Part shown: positions 42,431-54,320 of the stretch, piece by piece
Layout of the letters: the number at the start of each line of letters is the position of its first letter
Numbering within the stretch: the stretch's first letter is position 1
Assembly (NCBI RefSeq): GCF_963678635.1
Contig: NC_087063.1
Coordinates: 13,519,006-13,583,005, forward strand
DNA length: 64,000 nucleotides
Source: Symsagittifera roscoffensis
Lineage: Eukaryota; Xenacoelomorpha; Acoela; Convolutidae
Direction of reading: 5' to 3'
Notes under the pieces: generated by a model
Seen by the model: the letters and a program-made list of their open reading frames with translations, nothing else
What the model was told of the DNA's origin: nothing
Databases searched by the model: none
Position numbers and translations under genes: made by a program

Positions 42431-43429
42431 GCATCCAGTAGCTCCTGAGCTTTTTGCTCGAAAATCAAATTGTTTTGTTGAACAAACATTTCTCGATAAC
42501 TCAAACTTTAAACTTAATTAAAAAAATTTCAGAATTACCTGATTCGCAACCATCATTATATTTAAAAAAATGAAAAAAAAAGTTCGAAACAGACAACTTC
42601 AATTAAAAAAGATTTTTGATTCAGAGTAACTCAAAACTTGAATATACAAGGATATAATCATTTTAAAGTGTGCTTTCATAAGTTTGAGTTAAAAGTTCTA
42701 CAAATTGAAAACCTTTTTTCATAAAAACACTTTTCGGGTTTCACAAGTTTGAACGATGTTTTCGAAAAGTTGTCGTTTTGTTGTCCCGTCATCTCAATTA
42801 ATTAGCAATTTTTCAGAGGGTTGAGAAAATATTTTGAGAAAAATATTGAGAAGGTTTAAGAATAATTGAGATGTTTCTCGGAAAAATATACAGTTTTGAG
42901 TTTTGTGTGGATTTTGCAAATATATTAATTGAAATCATCTGATGTTTTTACTAATTTTTTATTACTTGTGTCAGTTGTTCAACATGCATTAACATAAGAA
43001 CCTATATTTGAAAAAAAACGTATCTATATTTTATAAACTTCTACAGTCAGATCCTTTGCCAACTCCATTTTGGAAAAAACTTCCATTCTAGATAACTCAA
43101 CCTTGAAATTACTCGATAGTTTTTTTTGAATTGCAGATATTAAACTAATTTTTCATTAACTGAAATGATTTTTCTGCAAATTGAAAACGTTCTACAAGAA
43201 AACTTTCCTGAATTGTATTTTGATCATGTGATTCTCCTTCATTTATCAAAACTCTAATGTTCCCATAGAGAAAGGAAAATGCATTTGTATATATGTATCT
43301 GTGCAGGGGCGGATCTAGGATTTTCTCTTGTCCAATGTCGCCACTTCTTTCGCGACACTAAGTTGAGATTAACAAGAAAACACAATAGAATAACAAGGAT
43401 AGCGGGTTACTGTGCAAGTAGCGCAGAAT
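42431..43429. other. Intergenic, nothing recognised
   Basis: AT-rich. Blocks such as TCTGCAAATTGAAAACG echo unit S faintly, so older copies may be here. Confidence 0.3.
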
Positions 43430-43993
43430 GTTCCGACCAGTCTTAAAAAATAACAAAATTATTTTTCAAATTAGTGTCGTTGTTTCGGCAAGGTGTGAGA
43501 AAAAAATCTGAGCGAAAAAGTATGGATTAGGCCTTTTCGTCAATCATTGTAAAATATGCAAATTTAAAAACAATTTTTGAAGACAAATAACAAGAAAAAA
43601 AATAAGTTTTTTTTAAAAGTTTTTTAATATTTTTGTCCCAAATTTTTGATGCTTTTGATTCCTAAAATGAAGCCAAAAACTCCAAAAACTAACTTAATTA
43701 GAAAAAAAAAAGTTTTCAAGGCTTAACTTAAGCATAAATAAACTCAAACTAAAAAAGCCTGCTCACTTGCTCTAATTTAGACGAAAAATCTAAAATTTCA
43801 AACCAGTTTTTCTGGATAGTGGGTGAACTTTTTAAAAACTTTTTAATGTACTACGAATCACAATTGAAGAGGATTTTATATGATATACCACTCAACCCAG
43901 ACCAATGTTTATTTGTAGTAGCTGATTTTGCGTGGAAAAAGAAAACTAAAATACCCGAATACAAATTTCGTCCCCATTTTCAATGGTCGGAAC
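43430..43993. mobile_element. R2 element, 564 bp, GTTCCGACCA ends
   Basis: GTTCCGACCA at 43430 and TGGTCGGAAC ending at 43993. Internal sequence matches the fragment at 39.9-40.5 kb and the end of segment N. It lies just downstream of lipocalin exon C. Confidence 0.7.
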
Positions 43994-44126
43994 AATAAAC
44001 CTCGTAAAAAAAGATGAAGGCCAAATAATCAGTTGTATTTTCAACTTGTGATCTGAAAATTTAGTCCATATAAGCCCGTATAAGACAAATAGATTTTTCG
44101 TTGAAACAATAATTTCTTAAACTAAC

Positions 44127-44358
44127 CAAAGTTTGTTTTTTCGAATTGAAATTGAAATTTTCGACATGCAGCCGTGCTTTGAAATGTCCACGAGCAAATC
44201 TCGTTTCTTTCGAAGTAAGGATAGTGAAAAGATCTCCTGACGGCAAACCAAGTTCCAGATAACAACTGTTCACTCACGTTCACAGGTTTCAGACTAATAG
44301 ACTCTTTTCCAGTTACATATATACCAACTCCCAAATACAGGAGAAAAAAAACTAACAC
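44127..44358 (-). CDS. Lipocalin-like exon C with signal peptide
   Basis: Starts with Met and a hydrophobic signal (residues 1-17, MLVFFLLYLGVGIYVTG), then LLSGTWFAVRRSF, the G-x-W lipocalin motif, then Cys-containing strands. It ends at donor GTTAGT (44126-44121) in the same phase as exon A. This is the only one of the four with an obvious leader, and it shows the intended start of the family. Exons 2 and 3 are not found in the roughly 130 bp before the R2 element or in the next several kb, so this is an orphan exon or the rest has been lost. Confidence 0.55.
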
Positions 44359-45194
44359 TTCTATAATAAAGCTGATTGGTTATCAAAGAAACTTGAAATT
44401 AGTTGCGGGATTAAAACCGATAGCGTGAACCAAATGACCCTGAACAAAATATTCAAATAAATTATGGGGAAAATTATGAAAAAAATAGGTTGAAATGGAA
44501 AAGAGTTTTGCTCGGTTGGGCAGTTTGTAAAGAAAGACTCAAAAGGGCTGAACTTAACAGCAAAAATAGCAAATAGATAAATCATTCTTCAAATTCAAAA
44601 TCTGAAAATGTTGCAGATTTTGACGAGGTTTGTTTGTTTGTTTGAGGTCTTGTTTGAAGTTCAAGGTATTAAAGTTCATAAACCGTTGAGCTAACTAGAA
44701 TATTTTTTTCTCATGGAGAGTCAGTTATTTAACTTCTTATCAATAAATGAGCATTTGAGTCCTTCTATCCTCAGCTGGATTTTTGTTTGTATTGTTTTAT
44801 GTTTCCAGTAGCATCAAAAAAATTGCCATAATAAAATTTAAGATGAAACTAAAACACTTAATAAAACATCCCAGAAAATTACCTTTGGTAGGCTTTATAA
44901 AAAAGACATGTTACTGTATCCTAAAAAGCAGCAGTTGAGGCAAAATTGCTCAACTGAACCTAAAAAACAGCTGTAACAGAAACTAACTTTTCGAATGTAT
45001 GTTTGATTTCAATGGTTTCTAGCTTTCAGTTTTCGTGTTAGCAATTTTATTGTTGTATCAAAAACTTTGCTCATATTTTAGTTTGGGACCAAGTGTAGGT
45101 CTTCCCATGGATGCCTAATGTGCATCTGTAACACGCTTATGTAAGCAAAAAAATCCAACAACTGTTTTACTACTTAATCAGCTCGAAAATTTTT
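44359..45194. other. Region upstream of exon C, nothing recognised
   Basis: Would hold the promoter of gene C. No clear TATA or initiator can be defended in this AT-rich DNA. Confidence 0.3.
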
Positions 45195-45620
45195 ATAATG
45201 CGCGACCCATGTTGCAATTAAAGTTTCGTGCAATTCATATTTTGACTTTGCGCGACCTATTTGGCGACTTTGCGCGACCCATTTTTCGAATTTGCGCGAC
45301 ACAAGTTGCGACTATTGTTTCGCGCGACTAATGTTGCAATTTTGCGCGACCTATTATGCAACTTTGCGTGACCCACGCTGCGGTTATTGTTTCCAGCGAC
45401 TAACGCTGGGACTTTGCGCGACCCATGTGACGACTAGTTTTTGTGCGACTCAATTTGCGTCTTTGCGCGACCCTTTTAGCTCTTTTGCACGACCCATGTT
45501 GCGACTAACATTCCGCGCGACTCATGTTGCGACATTGTTCGACCCATGTTGCGACTTTATACGACGCATTTTGCGACCTTGCGCCAACGATGTTGCGACT
45601 TTCCGCAACTCATGTTGACC
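45195..45620. repeat. GCGCGACCCATGTTGCGAC minisatellite
   Basis: About twenty imperfect units of 18-22 bp built on TTTGCGCGACCCATGTTGCG. Local GC and CpG content is much higher than around it. Frames through it are repeat products. Confidence 0.85.
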
Positions 45621-46808
45621 ATTTTAAATTTTAAGAAAATTCACCTGAATTATTTCAACGTCTGTTTTGCAAAAAAAACACTCAAATTTTAAGTTTGCTG
45701 ACAAATGTTTGAACTCACTGACTAAATTAAAACAAAAGATATATTAATAAAACAAAATAATTTAAAATCAAATAAAATCCAACATAATCATTTTTATTAG
45801 ATTTTATTGTTTGGAAAAATAGTAACATTATAGTTTTTTAAAATCGATTAGGTTCATTTATTTTTGTTTCGACGTTTAAAAATGGGGGCTCTTTGTATTT
45901 GGGTGCGTTTTAACTTCTTTCTTTTGGTTTTCCACGCATAATCAGGTACCACAAAAAATGATCGGACGGGTTCAGTGATATATCATATTAAAGACCTTTC
46001 AGTCGTGATTCGAACCACATAAAAAATTCACAACATTTTTTTTAGTGTCGCGAAGAACCGGTTAAAGGAAATTTAGGCCCAATAAACTTAATTTTAAGTC
46101 ATTTCAATCAAGTCAGAGTCATTTCAATCAAGTCGGATCTACCGGTTCGAATATTAGGTTTCAAGTAGCCTTCTTTTGCTAATTCAGCTGTCGGTTACTG
46201 TTGACCGCTTCAAGTTCTCATACGGAAAACTACTAAAAAAGATGGAGATTTTGTTTATTTGCTGCATCACCAATGCAGTTCAAATTTGAGTGCTCTCACT
46301 GCAGGACACAAGTCTGTGCAAAACGGACTTAGATCGTTTGGAATGCGCGATGAGCCATAAAACCATTATTTCCGAAAAATTACACAAATTTTGTTAGTGC
46401 TGGTAAAATTTTCAACTTGCATTAAAAGTGGAACAAACTTGCTTCCGCTGTACTCGCACAAAAAAAATTGAAAGAAAATTCAATTCAATTAATCATGACG
46501 GAGTTTGGGAGTGATTATTGAGAAGTGTCAAGCATGTTTTGTATGAACTTCTAGCCAATAGGAGAGTTACCGATAAGGTGTTGCGAATCAAAAATTAGTT
46601 CAAGAAATATCACTGCTGTGAATTTAAACCCGCGTAATATAGAGGCCTTGAAACCCATCTACTTCAAACTTGGTCTATACACAGCTAAATTTTTGGTGAC
46701 TATGTTTTCAAAATGTCTCGATTATAGAAAGCGGTAGCATGAATATACCTTGCCGCAATAAGAGTTTGAGCACATTAGTCTAAGTTTTAGTGACCTGGTT
46801 TGTGTTAC
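45621..46808. other. Intergenic with an R2 fragment, left flank of the array
   Basis: 45880-46020 matches 34345-34480 (TTTGTATT-GGGTG and AATCAGGTACCACAA). CATTTCAATCAAGTC is duplicated near 46100. The rest is unrecognised up to the LTR at 46809. Confidence 0.4.
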
Positions 46809-47215
46809 TGAGTTAGGTCCGATGTGGTTAACTCATAGAGTAATTTCGGATAGGGTACACCGTCTGCTCGTCACGCTATCTTATTTTCGGCCGGATAGAT
46901 TCGTGCAACTTCTTAGTCTAATACCGATCCTAATCTTACTCTTATACTTTCTAGTCTCAGGGTGTTTAACTAGTCTCTGCTAGGCTCAATAGATCTAGGG
47001 TATACTGGTTTGTTGCGGCTGCTGAAGTTCTCTTGGAGAGACAACTAATTTCTAAGTTAAATTCAAATCTCTCTGGTGCTGAAATTACAAGTAATTTCAG
47101 CACTTACAAATAAGTGGGTTGTTAGTTAGATGGATCATGATTGGTTAATATTAAATACTTTACAGTGGTAAAATATCTAATTTATCCAATCATAAAATAG
47201 TTTAGATCAAGTTCC
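46809..47215 (-). repeat. Partial LTR, type A, outermost copy
   Basis: Starts TGAGTTAGG directly against host DNA. It contains a perfect hairpin (13-bp arms) at 47076-47103. It diverges from type B after TTTAGATCAAGTTCCA and continues into segment N. Confidence 0.8.
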
Positions 47216-48834
47216 ATTACTTAGCCTTACAGTCCACGTATGCACTACCTACTCGCCCGTATCGGTAAATTACTGAAAAAGGGGTGGGACATGAAAACCG
47301 TTACAAGCGAACTGACACGTCCCTCTGTGAAATTAGCTCTCGTTTTTTCGTGTTAGAGGGTGGATATTACTGCCGTTCAAGTATAAGCTTGCCTTTAAAT
47401 TTGAATAAAAATAATTTCAGAATGTAATTCATGAGCTATGACTTTGAGAACTTTGCGAGATCTTTTGCTGTTCAAGGTTGTGCCGAAATTATACGATTTT
47501 ACAGATTCGGGAAATGATTTCATCAGCCAATAATCATAACAAAAAAGCGACTAATTTAGTATTTCAACTAATTCGGAAACTGTTTTTTTTTCTAATTTGT
47601 GAAATGTATTTCTTTGAATTCGCTGATAGGAAAGTGAATTTTTTTGATATTTCAAACTTATTCTACGCGTTCAGATGGCTCTTTTTCTTCTTGCCCACCT
47701 ATGAAAATTTATGTGTAAAAACTTTGATTACTTACTACAGTTATTTCAAAAAATGGCATACGGACTAATTAGGCCATGGTAAATATATTTGGTTCTCATA
47801 CTTACCTTGTAAAATTCTTCTTTACACCTTAAAAATAATGAGAAACGATTGAAGTGTTAAATTATTTTGCGAATCGATTCATTGTAGGAAATGACTCGAA
47901 AAATTTAGAAATTTTCATCACTTAAAAGACTTGCGGGATAAAAGTCGTAGGTTTTTGCTAACCGTTTCAATCATTAATTAATTACAACTAAGTCTTTCCA
48001 AAAGGTTGCTTGTTTGTATAACTTGATGAAAAAGTTTTTTGCATGAACTGTCTGATTGAGAAAAAAACAAAGCGTTGAATTTTTTTTACTGTCAGTCAAA
48101 TCAAGTTATAATAATAACAACATGAAATTTTTTGTACAATTTTTCGCTCGGTGAGCTTTCTTTAAAAACATACACTTGCATTTCCACTTACGCTTTAACA
48201 AAAGTTGGAAAATAGTTTAGAGGTTTTCATTTTCTTAAGAGCTTGCTCAAAACATGCCAAGAAACAGTCATTATATTCATTCTATTAATCTTTCAAAAAA
48301 CATGAAACGTTCCACAAAGTCGTCCTTTGCATAAACTGCTTCAAAGACTCTCTTTAAGCAAACCATTTAAGCTATTGAAGCAATTTTTGCGGAAGCTTTT
48401 GAATTTTCGAAGTTTTTGATTCTCAAAATGGCGTTAAAATCTCCGAAAACAAGTTTTACTTAAATAAAAATAAAATTAAGCAAAATTAACTTAATATTAT
48501 TGACCTGAAGGCTTAGTTTAGGCCATTTACAAAGCTCCCTCGCTAAAAAAACATGCTTGCTTGCTTTACTCGCTCGAAGTTAAACTAAAAATCAAAAAAT
48601 TTAACCAGTTTTAACATTGGAATTTTTTTTGGAAATTAATACTGTCATTCGAATCACATTTGAAATGGCTTCAATAAGATATATCTCTCGACTATTTTCA
48701 ATAATTATTTGTGGTACTTGCGTAGAGAATAAAAAAAATTGAAGCAAAACAAACAAAAAAAACTAAAACACACTCGTATATGAAGTTCTTACCCATTTCA
48801 GACGGTCGGAACAAAAATTTAACTCGTAGATACT
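47216..48834. repeat. Segment N, copy 1
   Basis: A 1.6-kb segment found three times (also 51843-53462 and 62176-63795) with nearly no change. It is always joined to a type A LTR and always ends at GTAGATACT. Its last 450 bp match the R2 family, ending in GGTCGGAAC. A 96-codon frame at 47478-47768 has no recognisable domain and is kept only because the segments are recent copies. Confidence 0.8.
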
Positions 48835-49682
48835 CGCTGTTATATTGGGTGGGTTTAATGGGTAAGGATGTTGAACAATGTTGTTAAAATAAACCGTGAT
48901 TTCGAATTTTAATTGTAGGCTATTTTGTTGGAGTATTTGGATGTTATGGTCACGAATGTCTTTGTGGATGTCTTGTCTATATTGTAGTCTATGGAGTGCC
49001 CAATTGTGGAGTCGGTTACTTTCTGGATGTTGTCCAAATAATGGTGGGGGTGCTGTGAACGTGTTCCAATCTAATCTTAAAGGGATATTTGTTGATGATT
49101 GTTCTCGATATCTAGCGTCGAGGTTATTTGGAAAATTTAGGGGGAAAGGCGTCGGTGAAATCTGGCTTATTGATGGTGCTGATGGTAGTGATAATGTATC
49201 TGGTAGTGATGATGATGTTGTTGTATCCGTAGAAATATCTATTGGGTCATTTATTAAATTTGGTTCACCTTGTGTGAATGAGTGTGTTGTCCAATATGGT
49301 AGTCGTGATGTTTGGTTGGGGGGGGGGGGGGGTTAAAGGGATTGTCACGTATTTGTTCAGATGTTGGTGTTGAACCTAAGTAATCTGAGGGTATACTTGA
49401 GGTGCTACGTTGTGAAAGAAGTGTAGGGGTTTCTGGTAATGTGCTATTGTCTGGAGTAATTGGTGATGGGGATTGGGGTATATCAAAATGAACTCGGGGG
49501 TTTGGAAATTTCTATTTCTTCGTGGATGTATAATTTGTCTATTTATTTCAACTGTATTTTGGTTTTGACTAATATTTCTTATTCTACTTAATTCTTGTGG
49601 TAATGTTGGGTACAAGTTATATGTTGGTTCACTTAGGGGTGCCTGTCGCTGAACTGGTTCTAATGGTTCAGATAAGCCTCAC
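48835..49682 (-). pseudogene. ORF X fragment, copy 1
   Basis: Reverse complement of the ORF X region (equivalent to about 7695-8540 in RE-plus). A C/G tract of 15 bases at 49318-49332, against six in RE-plus, breaks the frame, and neither end of the gene is present. Confidence 0.85.
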
Positions 49683-49693
49683 TGGTCGCACCA
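49683..49693 (-). other. Primer binding site, array copy 1
   Basis: On the - strand TGGTGCGACCA follows the LTR end by two bases, the expected place for the tRNA primer site. The primer tRNA would end in TGGTCGCACCA. I cannot name it with certainty. Confidence 0.75.
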
Positions 49694-49695
49694 AA

Positions 49696-51420
49696 TGAGT
49701 TAGGTCCGATGTGGTTAACTCATAGAGTAATTTCGGATAGGGTACACCGTCTGCTCGTCACGCTATCTTATTTTCGGCCGGATAGATTCGTGCAACTTCT
49801 TGGTCTAATACCGATCCTAATCTTACTCTTATACTTTCTAGTCTCAGGGTGTTTAACTAGTCTCTGCTAGGCTCAATAGATCTAGGGTATACTGGTTTGT
49901 TGCGGCTGCTGAAGTTCTCTTGGAGAGACAACTAATTTCTAAGTTAAATTCAAATCTCTCTGGTGCTGAAATTACAAGTAATTTCAGCACTTACAAATAA
50001 GTGGGTTGTTAGTTAGATGGATCATGATTGGTTAATATTAAATACTTTACAGTGGTAAAACATCTAATTTATCCAATCATAAAATATAGTTTAGATCAGG
50101 TTCCACCCATCCGGGTTTTACAGAGTTTTTTAGAATTATCTTTCTGCAATTCAAAGGATGGATGATGAACGTTGGTATTTGGCGAACATCATATTCTTGT
50201 CCGGTTCCTCTTGTTAAAGAAGTTCCAGGACGCTGGAGTTAGGGACATCAATCGTTGTGTCGTCTTGTGACAACGACTGTGTTTCCCAATGAAATCAATC
50301 TGATTTCAAAATGGTTTGCTATGACGGGTTTTTCTGTATTATGTAGAGAACTTGTTTTGTGTTCAACCTCGTCTGGGAATGGCGTGGAGGTTGTGGGTGG
50401 AAGGGATGCCTCGTAACTCGGATCCGTACGTATACTTGAACATCGAGGTGGTCATTGGTCTAGTTCAATGAAGTCCTTTTCTGCGAAGTCAAGTCGTATT
50501 CTAAATTCTTTGAGTTGTGATTGTGGACGGCATATCGGTTGTGGTTAGCCATTCTTGTTCGAGTGTGATGGGATCATTTTGTCTTTGGATGTTCGTCTTT
50601 GTTGTTGTGTGTTGATCTATATACTGCAAGGTATGATTTACATTTTATAAAATTTTATTAGTTCGATTTTTTAATCATGAATTTAGTTAGTTGTTTTCAC
50701 AAAAGTATTTTGCTTAGGTTCGGTTATTTTGAAGAGTTACTCACCCTTGAGTAACTCTTATTAAAAATAGAAGTGTGGTCACAAAGCGTGGATGTAGCGC
50801 GGTGGGTTAGGCCGGCTATAGAGCATGCTCAGGACGTCCTCTCTGGTGGGTTAGGCCAGGAGTGGGAGTATGATTTCGTGCGGTTTCTTTGAGAGGTCCT
50901 GTTATGTGATAACGTTTTATGTTGGGTTTATGTTGGTCTTTCTTATGTTTCATTGGTTGTGACCTTTTTTCAAAAATCAAATTGTTTTTGTTATGGGTTT
51001 GTCTTGCGACTTTTTTGTGTTTTATTATTTCTTTTTTAGACTTTATAATAGTCTTCAAAAGAATAAATTATCCAGTTTTAAACTGGGTTAATCCGGTTTG
51101 GGTACCGTTGGTTTTCTTTTCTTAGTCATGCTGTTATTTTATATTTTGTGGTGTTTAGTAAGCTGCGTTGGTTAGTTTGGTTTAGTATATAACTCCTTTC
51201 CAACCGGGTTAAAGGAAAATTTGAAACTTGTTATCGTGTGTTAGAGTTGTTGAGTGTGAAAGCTTGAAACTTAAAATCTTTATTTAACTAATTCTTCCTG
51301 GGCGAGCTGTGCGAGTTTGGATAGAATCCCTGTGCGAGTGAATGAAAATATCAAAAGGTTAGTGCTGCATTTTCATTTTATCAATTTATTACATAGAATT
51401 TCAATTTTACTGCTAATTTT
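49696..51420 (-). repeat. LTR type B, truncated at its 5' end
   Basis: Matches 54321-56045 and, more distantly, about 13300-15021. A perfect stem GAGTTACTC...GAGTAACTC lies at about 50738-50760. It stops at 51420, where another primer site begins, so the LTR start and the whole internal region are deleted. Confidence 0.8.
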
Positions 51421-51422
51421 GC

Positions 51423-51433
51423 TGGTCGCACCA
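51423..51433 (-). other. Primer binding site joined directly to a broken LTR
   Basis: TGGTCGCACCA on +. Here the base after the site is followed at once by LTR B sequence, showing a deletion from the primer site into the LTR or its upstream edge. Confidence 0.7.
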
Positions 51434-51435
51434 AA

Positions 51436-51842
51436 TGAGTTAGGTCCGATGTGGTTAACTCATAGAGTAATTTCGGATAGGGTACACCGTCTGCTCGTCA
51501 CGCTATCTTATTTTCGGCCGGATAGATTCGTGCAACTTCTTAGTCTAATACCGATCCTAATCTTACTCTTATACTTTCTAGTCTCAGGGTGTTTAACTAG
51601 TCTCTGCTAGGCTCAATAGATCTAGGGTATACTGGTTTGTTGCGGCTGCTGAAGTTCTCTTGGAGAGACAACTAATTTCTAAGTTAAATTCAAATCTCTC
51701 TGGTGCTGAAATTACAAGTAATTTCAGCACTTACAAATAAGTGGGTTGTTAGTTAGATGGATCATGATTGGTTAATATTAAATACTTTACAGTGGTAAAA
51801 TATCTAATTTATCCAATCATAAAATAGTTTAGATCAAGTTCC
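51436..51842 (-). repeat. Partial LTR, type A, second copy
   Basis: Nearly identical to 46809-47215, including the bases that separate type A from type B (TAAAATATC and ATCAAGTT). Confidence 0.8.
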
Positions 51843-53462
51843 ATTACTTAGCCTTACAGTCCACGTATGCACTACCTACTCGCCCGTATCGGTAAATTAC
51901 TGAAAAAGGGGTGGGACATGAAAACCGTTACAAGCGAACTGACACGTCCCTCTGTGAAATTAGCTCTCGTTTTTTCGTGTTAGAGGGTGGATATTACTGC
52001 CGTTCAAGTATAAGCTTGCCTTTAAATTTGAATAAAAATAATTTCAGAATGTAATTCATGAGCTATGACTTTGAGAACTTTGCGAGATCTTTTGCTGTTC
52101 AAGGTTGTGCCGAAATTATACAATTTTACAGATTCGGGAAATGATTTCATCAGCCAATAATCATAACAAAAAAGCGACTAATTTAGTATTTCAACTAATT
52201 CGGAAACTGTTTTTTTTTCTAATTTGTGAAATGTATTTCTTTGAATTCGCTGATAGGAAAGTGAATTTTTTTGATATTTCAAACTTATTCTACGCGTTCA
52301 GATGGCTCTTTTTCTTCTTGCCCACCTATGAAAATTTATGTGTAAAAACTTTGATTACTTACTACAGTTATTTCAAAAAATGGCATACGGACTAATTAGG
52401 CCATGGTAAATATATTTGGTTCTCATACTTACCTTGTAAAATTCTTCTTTACACCTTAAAAATAATGAGAAACGATTGAAGTGTTAAATTATTTTGCGAA
52501 TCGATTCATTGTAGGAAATGACTCGAAAAATTTAGAAATTTTCATCACTTAAAAGACTTGCGGGATAAAAGTCGTAGGTTTTTGCTAACCGTTTCAATCA
52601 TTAATTAATTACAACTAAGTCTTTCCAAAAGGTTGCTTGTTTGTATAACTTGATGAAAAAGTTTTTTGCATGAACTGTCTGATTGAGAAAAAAAACAAAG
52701 CGTTGAATTTTTTTTACTGTCAGTCAAATCAAGTTATAATAATAACAACATGAAATTTTTTGTACAATTTTTCGCTCGGTGAGCTTTCTTTAAAAACATA
52801 CACTTGCATTTCCACTTACGCTTTAACAAAAGTTGGAAAATAGTTTAGAGGTTTTCATTTTCTTAAGAGCTTGCTCAAAACATGCCAAGAAACAGTCATT
52901 ATATTCATTCTATTAATCTTTCAAAAAACATGAAACGTTCCACAAAGTCGTCCTTTGCATAAACTGCTTCAAAGACTCTCTTTAAGCAAACCATTTAAGC
53001 TATTGAAGCAATTTTTGCGGAAGCTTTTGAATTTTCGAAGTTTTTGATTCTCAAAATGGCGTTAAAATCTCCGAAAACAAGTTTTACTTAAATAAAAATA
53101 AAATTAAGCAAAATTAACTTAATATTATTGACCTGAAGGCTTAGTTTAGGCCATTTACAAAGCTCCCTCGCTAAAAAAACATGCTTGCTTGCTTTACTCG
53201 CTCGAAGTTAAACTAAAAATCAAAAAATTTAACCAGTTTTAACATTGGAATTTTTTTTGGAAATTAATACTGTCATTCGAATCACATTTGAAATGGCTTC
53301 AATAAGATATATCTCTCGACTATTTTCAATAATTATTTGTGGTACTTGCGTAGAGAATAAAAAAAATTGAAGCAAAACAAACAAAAAAAACTAAAACACA
53401 CTCGTATATGAAGTTCTTACCCATTTCAGACGGTCGGAACAAAAATTTAACTCGTAGATACT
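51843..53462. repeat. Segment N, copy 2
   Basis: Offset 4627-4628 from copy 1. It differs by single bases such as ACAATTTT for ACGATTTT near 52122. Confidence 0.8.
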
Positions 53463-54307
53463 CGCTGTTATATTGGGTGGGTTTAATGGGTAAGGATGTT
53501 GAACAATGTTGTTAAAATAAACCGTGATTTCGAATTTTAATTGTAGGCTATTTTGTTGGAGTATTTGGATGTTATGGTCACGAATGTCTTTGTGGATGTC
53601 TTGTCTATATTGTAGTCTATGGAGTGCCCAATTGTGGAGTCGGTTACTTTCTGGATGTTGTCCAAATAATGGTGGGGGTGCTGTGAACGTGTTCCAATCT
53701 AATCTTAAAGGGATATTTGTTGATGATTGTTCTCGATATCTAGCGTCGAGGTTATTTGGAAAATTTAGGGGGAAAGGCGTCGGTGAAATCTGGCTTATTG
53801 ATGGTGCTGATGGTAGTGATAATGTATCTGGTAGTGATGATGATGTTGTTGTATCCGTAGAAATATCTATTGGGTCATTTATTAAATTTGGTTCACCTTC
53901 TGTGAATGAGTGTGTTGTCCAATATGGTAGTCGTGATGTTTGGTTGGGGGGGGGGGGTTAAAGGGATTGTCACGTATTTGTTCAGATGTTGGTGTTGAAC
54001 CTAAGTAATCTGAGGGTATACTTGAGGTGCTACGTTGTGAAAGAAGTGTAGGGGTTTCTGGTAATGTGCTATTGTCTGGAGTAATTGGTGATGGGGATTG
54101 GGGTATATCAAAATGAACTCGGGGGTTTGGAAATTTCTATTTCTTCGTGGATGTATAATTTGTCTATTTATTTCAACTGTATTTTGGTTTTGACTAATAT
54201 TTCTTATTCTACTTAATTCTTGTGGTAATGTTGGGTACAAGTTATATGTTGGTTCACTTAGGGGTGCCTGTCGCTGAACTGGTTCTAATGGTTCAGATAA
54301 GCCTCAC
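53463..54307 (-). pseudogene. ORF X fragment, copy 2
   Basis: As copy 1 but with a 12-base C/G tract at 53946-53957. The primer site follows at 54308-54318. Confidence 0.85.
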
Positions 54308-54320
54308 TGGTCGCACCAAA

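Noticed and set aside
45292-45618. 108-codon frame
   Set aside because: Product of the GCGCGAC minisatellite.
47478-47768. 96-codon frame present three times in segment N
   Set aside because: Kept only because N was duplicated recently; no Kozak, domain or outside homologue visible.
48896-49336. + strand frame of 146 codons (also 53524, 60973)
   Set aside because: Antisense of ORF X; the same shadow also appears opposite ORF X in RE-plus at 8206-8475.
51420-51436. Primer site next to LTR B as a spliced-RNA junction
   Set aside because: No AG acceptor precedes the LTR side of the joint, so a deletion is the simpler reading there.
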